Shown: piece after piece, positions 45,704 through 53,809 of the stretch
Numbering within the stretch: position 1 is the first letter of the stretch
Layout: each line of letters opens with the position of its first letter
NCBI RefSeq assembly: GCF_001905795.1
Contig: NZ_LIXJ01000003.1
Coordinates: forward strand, 372,001-436,000
Length of the DNA: 64,000 bases
Direction of reading: 5' to 3'
DNA from: Streptomyces sp. CB01580
Lineage (GTDB): Bacteria > Actinomycetota > Actinomycetes > Streptomycetales > Streptomycetaceae
Notes under the pieces: model-generated
The model's database searches: none
Told to the model about the DNA's origin: nothing
Seen by the model: the letters and a program-made list of their open reading frames with translations, nothing else
Made by a program: the position numbers and the translations under genes

Positions 45704-46039
45704 AGCGGTTCCGGTCCACGGTTCACCGGGATCCGCACCGTCCGCATCAGTGCATACACGTAATGGGCCGCCCCTCCGAAGAGGAATGCGGCCCATCGGT
45801 CGTGGGGGCTTGGGGGCTGCGCGGTGATCGCGTCGGAGGCCGCGAAGACCACCGCGCAGACCGGTCGTCCGCGATTCGCAACGACGATCCAGGATTCCTG
45901 CCTCGCGTGCGGCCTGAGCGGGAAGACCTGCCCGCCCCTCGGGGTGCTGTGAACAGCCCCAAGAACTCCACCGGTCCACCGGCCGAGCCGATCCCGCCGC
46001 CCCGGCGTCGACAGTGTCGTGCCGGGGCAGCCGCAGCCG
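45704..46039. other. 336-bp region with one strong hairpin
   Basis: No gene is recognised. TGGGCCGC (45764-45771) pairs with GCGGCCCA (45788-45795) around an inner CCTC-CGAA-GAGG stem, giving a compact hairpin that may be a terminator left by the transposon. The rest shows no family-like frame. Confidence 0.55.
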
Positions 46040-47491
46040 TCAGGTTCCGTCTTCCGCCGCCACCGGCTTGGGGATCAGGAAGGACGCCACGGTGGCGAGG
46101 CCCAGCAGGACGACGCCCGCGATCATGCCGGCGACATAGCCGTCGGTCGATGCCGGGTCGGCGGGCTGGAAAGCCGTCTGGACCGCGTAGAGCGCCGCGA
46201 AGCTGAGCCCGGCCCCGAGGTTGAACGCGCCGGCGTTCAGCCCGGGCAGGAATCCGGGGTTCTCACGGGGGGACAGCACGATGCCGAGGCCGTTGAGCAC
46301 GATGTTGCCCACGCCCGCGTACGTGATGCCGACCAGGAGCGAGGCCACGAGCAGCAGGGCACGCGACTGGCCGCCCAGGGTGAGGATCATCAGGACGACG
46401 GAGGCGGCCGCGCCGATCAGGCCCAGACGCAGGATTCGGCGGTAACCGAAGCCGGCGGCGAGCCGGCCGGCGATGGGACCCATGGCGAGCCCGGCCAACG
46501 CATACGGCGTGAGCGTCCACCATGCGGACTGTTCGGCGGACATGCCGAGCCCTGCTTGTGCGTCCTGGGCGAACGCAGGGATCAGCCCGTTCATGACGGC
46601 GAACACGCCGGTCATGGTGAGCACGGTGGTCAGCAGCGTCGCCCAGGTCGCGCGCTGTCGCAGGTGCCGGGTGGCGACCAGCGGGTGCCCGCTCCTGTCC
46701 TCGGTCCGCCAGAACAGGGCGAAGGCGATCGCGGCGACGACGACGAGGACGGCGACGAGCAGCCAGTTCGCGGCGCCGAGCTTTCCGGCCTCGTTCAGGG
46801 CGATCAGCAGTGCTCCGACGGAGACGACCAGCAGTGCGACGCCGGGCCAGTCCATCCGGGACGCGGCGGCCGCCTTGGTCTCCGGTGTCATGGTGGCGAC
46901 CAGGACCGCGGCGATCGCCGCCACCAGGGCCATCACCCAGAACACCGAGGCGAAGCCGTGCTTGTCGGCGAGGAACCCGCCGACGAGGGAGTCGACCCCG
47001 GCGATACCACCGTTGACGGCGGTGATCACGCCCAGCAGCGTGCCGTACTTCTTCGGCTCGGTGACCTCGACCCGCAGCATGATCAGGCACAGCGGCACCG
47101 TAGGCCCGGACACGCCCTGGATGATGCGGCCGACGAACAGCATCGGCACGTTCTGTGCCAGCGCGGAGACCACGCAGCCGATCGCCATGAGCACCATCAT
47201 CGCGACCAGCACCCGGCGGCGGCCGATGATGTCGCCCAGCCTCGGCAGGAACAGCGAGAACAGGGCCGCGGAGGTGAAGAACGCGGTCTGGGTGAGCCCG
47301 ATCTCGGCCGAAGTGGCGCCCAGGCTGTCCTCGATGCTCTTCAGGGCCGGGCTGAGCATGCTGGCGTTCAGCTGGAAGGCGAAGCACGCCATGAGGAGCG
47401 CGGCGAGCAGCACGCCCACCCGGACCGGACGCCGGTCGGTCACCGGCGTCGGTCCGTCCGGGACGGCTTTGGGACTGGTGGAGACGTTCAT
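46040..47491 (-). CDS. MFS transporter (14-helix, DHA2-like)
   Basis: This 483-aa permease has about 13-14 helices. The first helices read GVLLAALLMACFAFQLNASML, and FLPRLGDIIGRRRVLVAMMVL carries the MFS loop 2-3 motif. ATG 47491 overlaps the stop of the nucleoside hydrolase (ATGA), so the pair is one operon. A nucleoside or nucleobase substrate is likely from context only, because the DHA2 family usually exports drugs. Confidence 0.88.
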   Translation of the reverse strand: MNVSTSPKAVPDGPTPVTDRRPVRVGVLLAALLMACFAFQLNASMLSPALKSIEDSLGATSAEIGLTQTAFFTSAALFSLFLPRLGDIIGRRRVLVAMMVLMAIGCVVSALAQNVPMLFVGRIIQGVSGPTVPLCLIMLRVEVTEPKKYGTLLGVITAVNGGIAGVDSLVGGFLADKHGFASVFWVMALVAAIAAVLVATMTPETKAAAASRMDWPGVALLVVSVGALLIALNEAGKLGAANWLLVAVLVVVAAIAFALFWRTEDRSGHPLVATRHLRQRATWATLLTTVLTMTGVFAVMNGLIPAFAQDAQAGLGMSAEQSAWWTLTPYALAGLAMGPIAGRLAAGFGYRRILRLGLIGAAASVVLMILTLGGQSRALLLVASLLVGITYAGVGNIVLNGLGIVLSPRENPGFLPGLNAGAFNLGAGLSFAALYAVQTAFQPADPASTDGYVAGMIAGVVLLGLATVASFLIPKPVAAEDGT

Positions 47492-48435
47492 TCGGCGCCG
47501 TCACCGATCCGCGTCAGGGCGTCCACGACGAGGTCCCAGAAGCGCTCGTGGTCGAGCTTGACGGCGACCTGGGTGTGGCAGTCGGGCGGGGCGGGCGCCC
47601 GGAAGTCGGTCACGGTCATGCCGAGGGTCAGCCCACCGGTGAGCTCGATGTCCACCGGGGCCTTGCGCACCGTCATGACGGTCGGGTCGATGACGTAGGC
47701 GACGGCGCACGGGTCGTGCACCGGAGGGTGCTCGAAGCCCTGCGCCTCGAGGTAGGTGGCGCCGAAGAAGTCGAGCAGCTCGCCCACGAACGCGGCCGGC
47801 TTGGTGCCGACCGCGGCGATCTTCTTCCGCACCTCCGGGGTCGCGAGCGCCTGGTGGGTCAGGTCGAGACCCACCATGGTGACCGGCCAGCTCTCGTTGA
47901 AGACGATGTGCGCGGCCTCCGGGTCGATGATGATGTTGAACTCGGCGACCGCGCTCCAGTTGCCCTCGTGGTACCCGCCGCCCATCAGCACGACCTCGCG
48001 GACGCGGGAGGCGATGCGCGGCTCCTTGCGAACGGCGAGCGCGATGTTGGTCAGGCCGGCCGTGGGGACGATGGTGATCTCGCCCGGCTCATGGGACATC
48101 ACCGTGTCGATGATGAGGTCCACGGCGTGGCGGCGGTCCAGCTCCAGGGTCGGTTCGGGCAGCACCGGGCCGTCGAGTCCCGACTCGCCGTGGATGTCCG
48201 GCGCCGTCTCGACGGTCCGCACCAGCGGCCGCGGACTTCCCGCGGCGAAGGGAATCCCGGTGATGCCGGCGATACGCGCCACGGACAACGCGTTGCGCGT
48301 CACCTTCTCCAGCGTCTGGTTGCCGACCACGGTGGTCACGGCGACCAGATCCACGTCCGGATTCCCGTACGCGAGGAGCATGGCAATCGCGTCATCGTGT
48401 CCGGGGTCGCAGTCCAGGATGATCTTTCTGGCCAT
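47488..48435 (-). CDS. nucleoside hydrolase (IunH-like)
   Basis: This 315-aa enzyme splits ribonucleosides to base and ribose. The calcium-binding N-terminus is KIILDCDPGHDDAIAMLLA. TIVPTAGLTNIALAV, VVLMGGGYHEGNWS and PPVHDPCAVAYVI (active-site His-Asp) follow. ATG 48435 is preceded by GAAGGGG; a TTG three bases upstream is also possible. The base would feed purine breakdown and the ribose would feed the ribokinase at 50060. It is divergent from a LacI regulator that probably represses it. Confidence 0.92.
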   Translation of the reverse strand: MARKIILDCDPGHDDAIAMLLAYGNPDVDLVAVTTVVGNQTLEKVTRNALSVARIAGITGIPFAAGSPRPLVRTVETAPDIHGESGLDGPVLPEPTLELDRRHAVDLIIDTVMSHEPGEITIVPTAGLTNIALAVRKEPRIASRVREVVLMGGGYHEGNWSAVAEFNIIIDPEAAHIVFNESWPVTMVGLDLTHQALATPEVRKKIAAVGTKPAAFVGELLDFFGATYLEAQGFEHPPVHDPCAVAYVIDPTVMTVRKAPVDIELTGGLTLGMTVTDFRAPAPPDCHTQVAVKLDHERFWDLVVDALTRIGDGAE

Positions 48436-48848
48436 CAAAAGAGCCCCTTCGCTCAGCTGAACAGTTTGAGGTGGATCTCGGCCAGCGCCGCAACAGGGCT
48501 ACTGCACAGAGTGCGCCGGTACGGTCCCCCGACCGCCGTTGCGGTCCACGCCGGCATGCGGCGCCGACCCACGGGCGGGCAGCGAAACAGACGGGTACCG
48601 CGCACTCTTCCTTGATCACGCGGTAGGAAAACGTTGGGAAAACGATCTGGGAAATCGTTCTCCGAGAACTTTGCGCACCGACGCCCACGATGTCAATGGG
48701 TGAAGTCTTATCTCACGTTGTGACCCGTTTGGGACAGCGGATCGCAGTCTGGGCACGGGGAACGACCGGTGATAACGTTTGCCAACTCCCCGCAGGCATC
48801 CGCCCGCTTCACGCGGCCGGACCAGAAGAACAGGGCAGGCGATCCGAA
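48436..48848. promoter_or_regulatory. 413-bp divergent region with GGARAACGWT boxes
   Basis: GGAAAACGTT (48626-48635) and GGAAAACGAT (48637-48646) are direct copies 11 bp apart. ATCGTTCTCC (48654-48663) is an inverted copy (9 of 10) of the second across 7 bp. GATAACGTTTGCC (48771-48783), near the LacI start, is a further partial copy. These look like LacI-family operators between the nucleoside hydrolase and its regulator. The other ~350 bp show nothing definite. Confidence 0.6.
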
Positions 48849-49925
48849 GTGGCGGAAGTAACACTGCGAGACGTGGCTCGACATTCTGGCTGTTCCGTCG
48901 CCACGGTGTCCCGGGTGCTCGCCGGCAGCCGCCCGGTCGGCGCGGAAACCGCCCGGCGGGTACGTGCGGCCGTCGACAGTCTCGGCTACCGGCCCAACCA
49001 CGTGGCCCGCGCGTTGCGCAGCCGCTCGACAGGCACCATCGGCCTCGTCCTGCCGCAGATCACCAACCCGTTCTACCCCACTCTGGTACGGGAACTGACG
49101 CGCGCGCTGCACACCCACGACCGTGCCGTGATCCTCGCCGACTGCGACGACGACCCGATGACCGAAGCGGCCCGGATCGACGCCCTGCTGGCCCGGCAGG
49201 TCGACGCCCTGCTCGTCGTCCCGGTCGACGAGAAACGCAGCGTGGCCGCGGTGACCGCCGCAGCGGCCCGGGTGCCGTTGGTGCTGCTGGACCGAGGCTG
49301 CGGCCCCGGCGTCGCCGACTCCGTGGTCGTCGACAACGCCGCGGGCATACAGCTCGTGCTGGACCACCTCGCGGCCGCGGGGCGTCGCCGTCCGTGCTTC
49401 GTCGGGGCTGCGGGCACCGCCTCTGCGGCGGTCGAACGCCGCGCCGCGTACGAGTCCGGCGTCGGCGCACTGGACCCGCAGGCGCCCGGACGTGTCGAAC
49501 TCGGTGAATTCAGCGTCGAGTGGGGGCGGGCCGCGGTGGACCGGGTGCGCGCACACCGCCCGGACGCCATCGTCTGCGCCAACGACCTCATCGCCATCGG
49601 TGCACTGCAACGACTGCGACAGCTGGGAGTGGACGTCCCGGGCGAGATCGCCGTCACCGGCTTCGACGACATCCCCATGGCGAGCCTCACCGACCCCGGC
49701 GTGACCACCGTCCGCCAACCCGTTGCCGAACTGGCCGCGGAGGCCGCCCGGTTGCTGGACCGGCGGCTGACCGGCGAGAAGGCAGGCCCGAGCCGCACAG
49801 TACGACTCGGGCCGGAACTCGTCGTCCGCGGCTCCAGCACGACGGACCGCAGCGGTCCGGCCGACGCCGCGCCCGGCGCCGACGCGGCCTGGGCCCGGGA
49901 ACCTGCCGGAAACCCGGCGTCATGA
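48849..49925 (+). CDS. LacI-family regulator
   Basis: This 358-aa repressor has a DNA-binding head VTLRDVARHSGCSVATVSRVLAGSRPVGAETARRVR with hinge helix NHVARALRSRST. A periplasmic-binding-protein-like effector domain follows (GLVLPQITNPFYPTLVREL, VCANDLIAIGALQRLRQLGVDVPGEIAVTGFDDI). The C-terminus has a disordered Ala/Gly tail. GTG 48849 follows GGCAGGCG. It is divergent from the nucleoside-hydrolase/MFS operon and converges on ribokinase, so nucleoside or ribose is its likely effector. Confidence 0.92.
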   Translation: MAEVTLRDVARHSGCSVATVSRVLAGSRPVGAETARRVRAAVDSLGYRPNHVARALRSRSTGTIGLVLPQITNPFYPTLVRELTRALHTHDRAVILADCDDDPMTEAARIDALLARQVDALLVVPVDEKRSVAAVTAAAARVPLVLLDRGCGPGVADSVVVDNAAGIQLVLDHLAAAGRRRPCFVGAAGTASAAVERRAAYESGVGALDPQAPGRVELGEFSVEWGRAAVDRVRAHRPDAIVCANDLIAIGALQRLRQLGVDVPGEIAVTGFDDIPMASLTDPGVTTVRQPVAELAAEAARLLDRRLTGEKAGPSRTVRLGPELVVRGSSTTDRSGPADAAPGADAAWAREPAGNPAS

Positions 49926-50007
49926 CCGTGGTCGGCATCCGGGGCTGACCGGTTGCCGGCCAGGCGCCCCGATCTCCGCCTGCACGCATCCGGCACGCCG
50001 CACCGTG

Positions 50008-50039
50008 TGTCGTCCCGTCGGCACCCCGGCGGGACGACA
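50008..50039. terminator. bidirectional terminator hairpin
   Basis: TGTCGTCCCG (50008-50017) and CGGGACGACA (50030-50039) form a perfect 10-bp stem with a 12-nt loop between the convergent LacI and ribokinase genes. Confidence 0.8.
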
Positions 50040-50059
50040 GTTGGGCATTCCCGCTTCCT

Positions 50060-50980
50060 TCACAGCACGGAGACTTCCTCCGCGCTCGGGTAGGACTCCT
50101 GCGCGCCCTGCCGGGTGACGGCCACAGCACCGACCCTGACGGCGAACGCGGCGGCCTCGGCCAGTTGCTCTCCCAGGCCGAGCCGCCAGGCCAGGGCGGC
50201 GGTGAACGCATCGCCCGCCCCCGTCGTGTCCACGGCCTCGACCTTGGGGCTCGGTACGAGTACGACGTCACCCGTACGGCCGTCGGCGACGAGCGCGCCC
50301 GCCGCCCCCAGCGTGACCACGACCGACCGCGGGCCGAGCTTCAGCAGTGCTCGCGCCCACTCCTGAGGCGTGGCGCCGGCGGCTTCCCCCAGCATGTAGC
50401 GCGCCTCGTGCTCGTTGACGACCAAGGGATCGCAGGCGGCCAGCACGTGATCGGGCAGGGGTGCGGGCGGGGACGGGTTCAGAACCAGCCGGGTATCGGG
50501 GGACAGGGCACCGGCCACCTCGGCAACCGTCTCCAGCGGAATCTCCAGCTGGACGGACACGACGCGCGCCGCCTCGAAGAGGGGTCCGGCCGCCCGGATG
50601 TCCTCCGGGGTCAGCCGGGCATTGGCGCCCGGCGACACCACGATGCTGTTGTCGCCGGAGGGGTCCACGGTGATCAGTGCGACTCCGGTCGGCGCCCCGC
50701 CCACGAGGACGCCCTCGGTGTCCACTCCGGCGGCCCGCTGCGCTTCGAGCAGCAGGCGGCCGTGGGCGTCGTCGCCGACCCGTGCCAGCAGCGCAGTGGC
50801 GGCCCCGAGGCGGGCGGCGGCCACCGCCTGGTTCCCTCCCTTGCCGCCCGGGTGAACGGCAAGATCGGAACCGAGCACGGTCTCACCGGGTGCCGGCCGG
50901 CGTTCGACACCGATGACCAGGTCGGCATTGGCCGAGCCCACAACCAGCAGGTCGTACTGGTGGTGGTCGTTGACGTGCAT
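50060..50980 (-). CDS. rbsK: ribokinase
   Basis: This 306-aa PfkB-family kinase phosphorylates ribose. HPGGKGGNQAVAAARLGA is the ribokinase N-terminal signature and DTTGAGDAFTAALAWRLG the catalytic-aspartate anion hole. SANADLV near the start contacts the sugar. ATG 50980 follows AGGAAC. It is the last gene of an rbs operon whose transporter genes have collapsed into the 330 bp upstream. Confidence 0.94.
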   Translation of the reverse strand: MHVNDHHQYDLLVVGSANADLVIGVERRPAPGETVLGSDLAVHPGGKGGNQAVAAARLGAATALLARVGDDAHGRLLLEAQRAAGVDTEGVLVGGAPTGVALITVDPSGDNSIVVSPGANARLTPEDIRAAGPLFEAARVVSVQLEIPLETVAEVAGALSPDTRLVLNPSPPAPLPDHVLAACDPLVVNEHEARYMLGEAAGATPQEWARALLKLGPRSVVVTLGAAGALVADGRTGDVVLVPSPKVEAVDTTGAGDAFTAALAWRLGLGEQLAEAAAFAVRVGAVAVTRQGAQESYPSAEEVSVL

Positions 50981-51009
50981 TGTTCCTGCTTTCCGGGGTC
51001 GGACGCTGC

Positions 51010-51312
51010 TCAGGCGCTGTTCGGGAGAAGTCGGCAACATTCTTCTCGTTGACTACCTTGAACTGGCACCTCGACCATGCTAACGACCTTCTTTCCCTCT
51101 GCGGCTCGCACCGCGTTCTGCACGGCGTCGGCCCAGTTCCTCCGGCCGTGACTCCGGCCGGCTTCGTCTCCACCCGGGCACACGCCCCCGTCCGCGCGAA
51201 GAAGGGGGCGTCGATCGGCGAACTCCACCATCTCCCGCCGGGCGGAGCCCGGTTCGCGCGCCTTGGTCCTGCGTACGCCTTCGACGCGCAGCAACTCGTC
51301 CTGGGTGCTCAC
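51010..51312 (-). pseudogene. fused remnants of rbsA (5') and rbsB (3')
   Basis: GTG 51312 overlaps the stop of the LacI gene (GTGA) and opens STQDELLRVEGVRRTK, which is how RbsA-type sugar ATPases begin. Similarity then ends. Near the other end, WADAVQNAVRAAEGKKVVSMVEVPV and, in the next frame, KVVNEKNVADF match the C-terminus of ribose-binding proteins. The frame then returns to end LPNSA at TGA 51010-51012, so two small compensating indels are needed. A deletion apparently removed most of rbsA, all of rbsC and most of rbsB. Confidence 0.7.
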
Positions 51313-52325
51313 GGGCTGCTGCTCCGGTTCACCGCGGGTTCGCCGCACGAGCTGCGTACGACAAGGCGGGCGGGAAGGGTGACGGACTGCGGGGAGCGTC
51401 CCTCGACGATGTCGACCAGGGCGTGCACGGCGGCGCGGCCGAGTTCGCCGGTCGGCTGGGCGATCGCCGTGATCGGCGGATCGGTATGCGGGAACCACGG
51501 GATGTCGTCGAAGGCCGCCAATCCGATGTCCTGCGGGACGCGCAGTCCGCGCGCCCGGATCGCGTCCAGCGCGCCGAGTGCCATCAGGTTGTCGGCGGCG
51601 AACACGACCTCGGGCGGTTCGGGAAGCGTCAGGAAGCGCTCGGTGACACGGCATCCGCTGTCCGCCTGGAAATCGCCCTGGCCGATGTAGCTGTCGGGCA
51701 GCGCGAGTCCGTGCTCGCGCATCGCCTCGCGGAAGGCTTCGACTCGCTCGTCGCCCGTGGTGGTGGCGGCCGGGCCCGCGATGATCGCCAGCCTGCGGTG
51801 GCCGAGGCGGTGCAGGTGGGCGACGAGGTCCCGGACGGCGGCGCGGCCGTCGGTACGCACCACGGGCACGTCCACGCCCTGGATCCAGCGGTCGACGAAC
51901 ACCATCGGTGTGCCGCCCGCCGCCGCACCGAGCATGCACGGCGAACTGCCGTCGGCCGGGGAGACGAGGAGCCCGTCGATCCGACGGTCGAGGAGCGTAC
52001 GGATGTGATGTTCCTGCAGGTCGGGGCGTTCGTCGGCGTTTCCGATGATGACGCTGTAGCCGAGCGCGCGGGCCTCCTCCTCGACGAAGCGGGTCAGTTC
52101 GGTGAAGTACGGGTTGAGTACGTCACTGATGACCAGGCCGAGGGTGCGTGTCTGATCGGTGCGCAGCGAACGGGCGACGGCGTTGGGCCGGTAGCCGAGG
52201 GCCTCGACGGCGGCGAGGACGCGTGTGCGCGCGTCGGGGCTGACGGAGGGATGGCTGTTGAGAACGCGAGAGACCGTGGCGACGGACACCCCCGCCTCGG
52301 CCGCCACATCCTTGATGCTCGCCAT
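51309..52325 (-). CDS. LacI-family regulator (RbsR-like)
   Basis: This 338-aa repressor has a head MASIKDVAAEAGVSVATVSRVLNSHPSVSPDARTRV and hinge NAVARSLRTDQT. The effector domain includes GLVISDVLNPYFTELTRFVEEEARALGYSVIIGNADE and VVFAADNLMALGALDAIRARG. ATG 52325 has GGAGG upstream. It starts the rbs operon, overlapping the rbsA remnant, and two matching operators lie upstream of it. Ribose or ribose-5-phosphate is the likely effector. Confidence 0.92.
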   Translation of the reverse strand: MASIKDVAAEAGVSVATVSRVLNSHPSVSPDARTRVLAAVEALGYRPNAVARSLRTDQTRTLGLVISDVLNPYFTELTRFVEEEARALGYSVIIGNADERPDLQEHHIRTLLDRRIDGLLVSPADGSSPCMLGAAAGGTPMVFVDRWIQGVDVPVVRTDGRAAVRDLVAHLHRLGHRRLAIIAGPAATTTGDERVEAFREAMREHGLALPDSYIGQGDFQADSGCRVTERFLTLPEPPEVVFAADNLMALGALDAIRARGLRVPQDIGLAAFDDIPWFPHTDPPITAIAQPTGELGRAAVHALVDIVEGRSPQSVTLPARLVVRSSCGEPAVNRSSSP

Positions 52326-52381
52326 TCTCCGGACCACCTCCTCGCGGTTCCCGTGGCCTCGAAACCAGCGACCCATCGCAG

Positions 52382-52416
52382 TGGAATCGATTACATGGAA
52401 GATTGGAATCGATTAC
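52382..52416. promoter_or_regulatory. paired LacI-type operators
   Basis: TGGAATCGATTAC occurs at 52382-52394 and again at 52404-52416, 22 bp apart (about two helical turns). The core AATCGATT is a perfect palindrome. They lie 57 bp upstream of the RbsR-like start, so autoregulation is likely. Confidence 0.75.
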
Positions 52417-52719
52417 GTGACCGAAAACAAGACCTCACCCGGTAGCCGAGACCAGATCGTGACGAAGCGCCCGCCGCATCCGCGGCATTGCCGCCCGGTC
52501 CTTCCTCCTGCCTTCCGGATCGCCCACGCCGGCCATCGAAAACGCACCAACTGGCTCGGCACCCTCCAACTTGCCGACCGGACCGCCCGCCGCTGCGGGG
52601 ATGTGCTGTCGTGGTCATCCACCACTGGAGGCACTGGGCCCGTTGCTGCGCGGGTCCGGACAGGCGGCGGGGCTGGCGCTGGAGGGGCCGGCTGATGCGG
52701 GATCGGCCGCTCGGACCGG
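52417..52719. other. 303-bp region without a recognised gene
   Basis: I see nothing I can name. The plus strand has an open frame including GHRKRTNWLGTLQLADRTARRCG, but no start signal or family match. It probably contains the decayed 5' part of the ptsI gene or a deletion scar. Confidence 0.45.
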
Positions 52720-53301
52720 CTCGCGGAGGCTCAGCGCCCTCGCCGAGGCCGCCGCAGGACTGCCGGTCCGTCTGGAGGTCATGGCCCCGATGGTCGCCGA
52801 CCGGACCGACGCCGCCGCCTTCGCCGGCGCCTGCCGCCGGGCGGGGCTCACCGCGAAGACCGGTGCCATGGTGGAGATCCCATCCGCCGCGCTGCGCGCA
52901 CACGCCACCTGCGGGAGGTCGAATTCCTCTCGCTGGGGGCCAACGACCTGGCGCAGTACACCTTCGCCGCCGACCGGCAGGTCGGCGCGCTCTCCCGACT
53001 GCAGGACCCGTGGCAGCCCGCACTGCTCGACCTGGTCGCGTCCGCGGCCGGGGCCGCCCGCGACGCGGGCCAAAGCTGCGGTGTGTGCGGCGAGGCCGCC
53101 TCGGACCCGCTGCTGGCCTGCGTGCTCACCGGACTCGGCGTCACCAGCCTGTCCATGAGCTCCGCCGCGATTCCCCACGTCCGCGCAGCCCTCGCCGCCC
53201 ACAGCCTCGACCAGTGCCGCACGGCCGCCGCAGCGGCACGCGGCGCGGACACCGCCGACCAGGCCCGTAATGCGGCCGCGGCTGTTCTGCACGCCACCTG
53301 A
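52720..53301 (+). pseudogene. ptsI: truncated, frameshifted PTS enzyme I
   Basis: The C-terminal third of phosphoenolpyruvate-protein phosphotransferase is readable in two frames. LAEAAAGLPVRLEVMAPMVADRT and GAMVEIPSAALRA are in the first. EVEFLSLGANDLAQYTFAADRQVGA and SCGVCGEAASDPLLACVL, with the active-site Cys, are in the second. The shift lies near 52905-52915. The N-terminal HPr-binding and phosphohistidine domains are missing, so it cannot phosphorylate HPr. Confidence 0.88.
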
Positions 53302-53369
53302 CAGTCCGTCACGGTGCCCCGCGCGCCGGCCCCACCGCCCTCGCAACACGAAGATCCGGAAGGACACCC

Positions 53370-53651
53370 ATGCCCAGCATCCAGGTCACCGTCGGCGCAG
53401 CCGACGGCCTGCACGCCCGCCCCGCCTCCCTGTTCGTGCAGGCCGCTGCCCGCCGGCCGGTCAGGGTCACCGTCGCCCGCCCGGGCGCCGCGCCCGTCGA
53501 CGCACGCAGCCTCCTCGCCGTCCTCACCCTGGCTGTCGGCCATGGCGAGACCCTCGAACTCACCGCGGAGGGCGATGCGGCGCCCGCCGCGCTGGACGAG
53601 CTTGCCACCTCCTCGCCTCCGACCCCGACACCGCCAAGCCGGCCTGGTTGA
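53370..53651 (+). CDS. ptsH: HPr-like phosphocarrier with shifted C-terminus
   Basis: This 93-aa HPr has the active histidine in DGLHARPASLFVQAA and the regulatory serine region in DARSLLAVLTLAVGHGE. After LDELAT (about base 53610) the frame reads SSPPTPTPPSRPG. In the neighbouring frame the expected end LLASDPDTAKPAWLTVEP continues to TGA 53663-53665. A single-base deletion probably altered the last helix. ATG 53370 follows GAAGGA. With ptsI broken next door, it is likely a pseudogene or nearly so. Confidence 0.75.
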   Translation: MPSIQVTVGAADGLHARPASLFVQAAARRPVRVTVARPGAAPVDARSLLAVLTLAVGHGETLELTAEGDAAPAALDELATSSPPTPTPPSRPG

Positions 53652-53809
53652 CCGTTGAGCCTTGAGCCTTGGGCGTTGGCGGAGGCAGTGCCTCGGCCCT
53701 GAGCCCCCGAGGTTCCGGCAGCGCCGGTCCTGTCGTGGCGAGCGGCACAAGGGCCGTTAGGTTGGGACCGGTCATGTGGGATTTTGCGAGAGATGAAAGA
53801 GTCTGACGG

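Noticed and set aside
51041..51173. Independent small gene starting MVEVPVQ or METKPAG
   Set aside because: The segments are better explained as parts of the decayed ribose-binding-protein gene in shifted frames.
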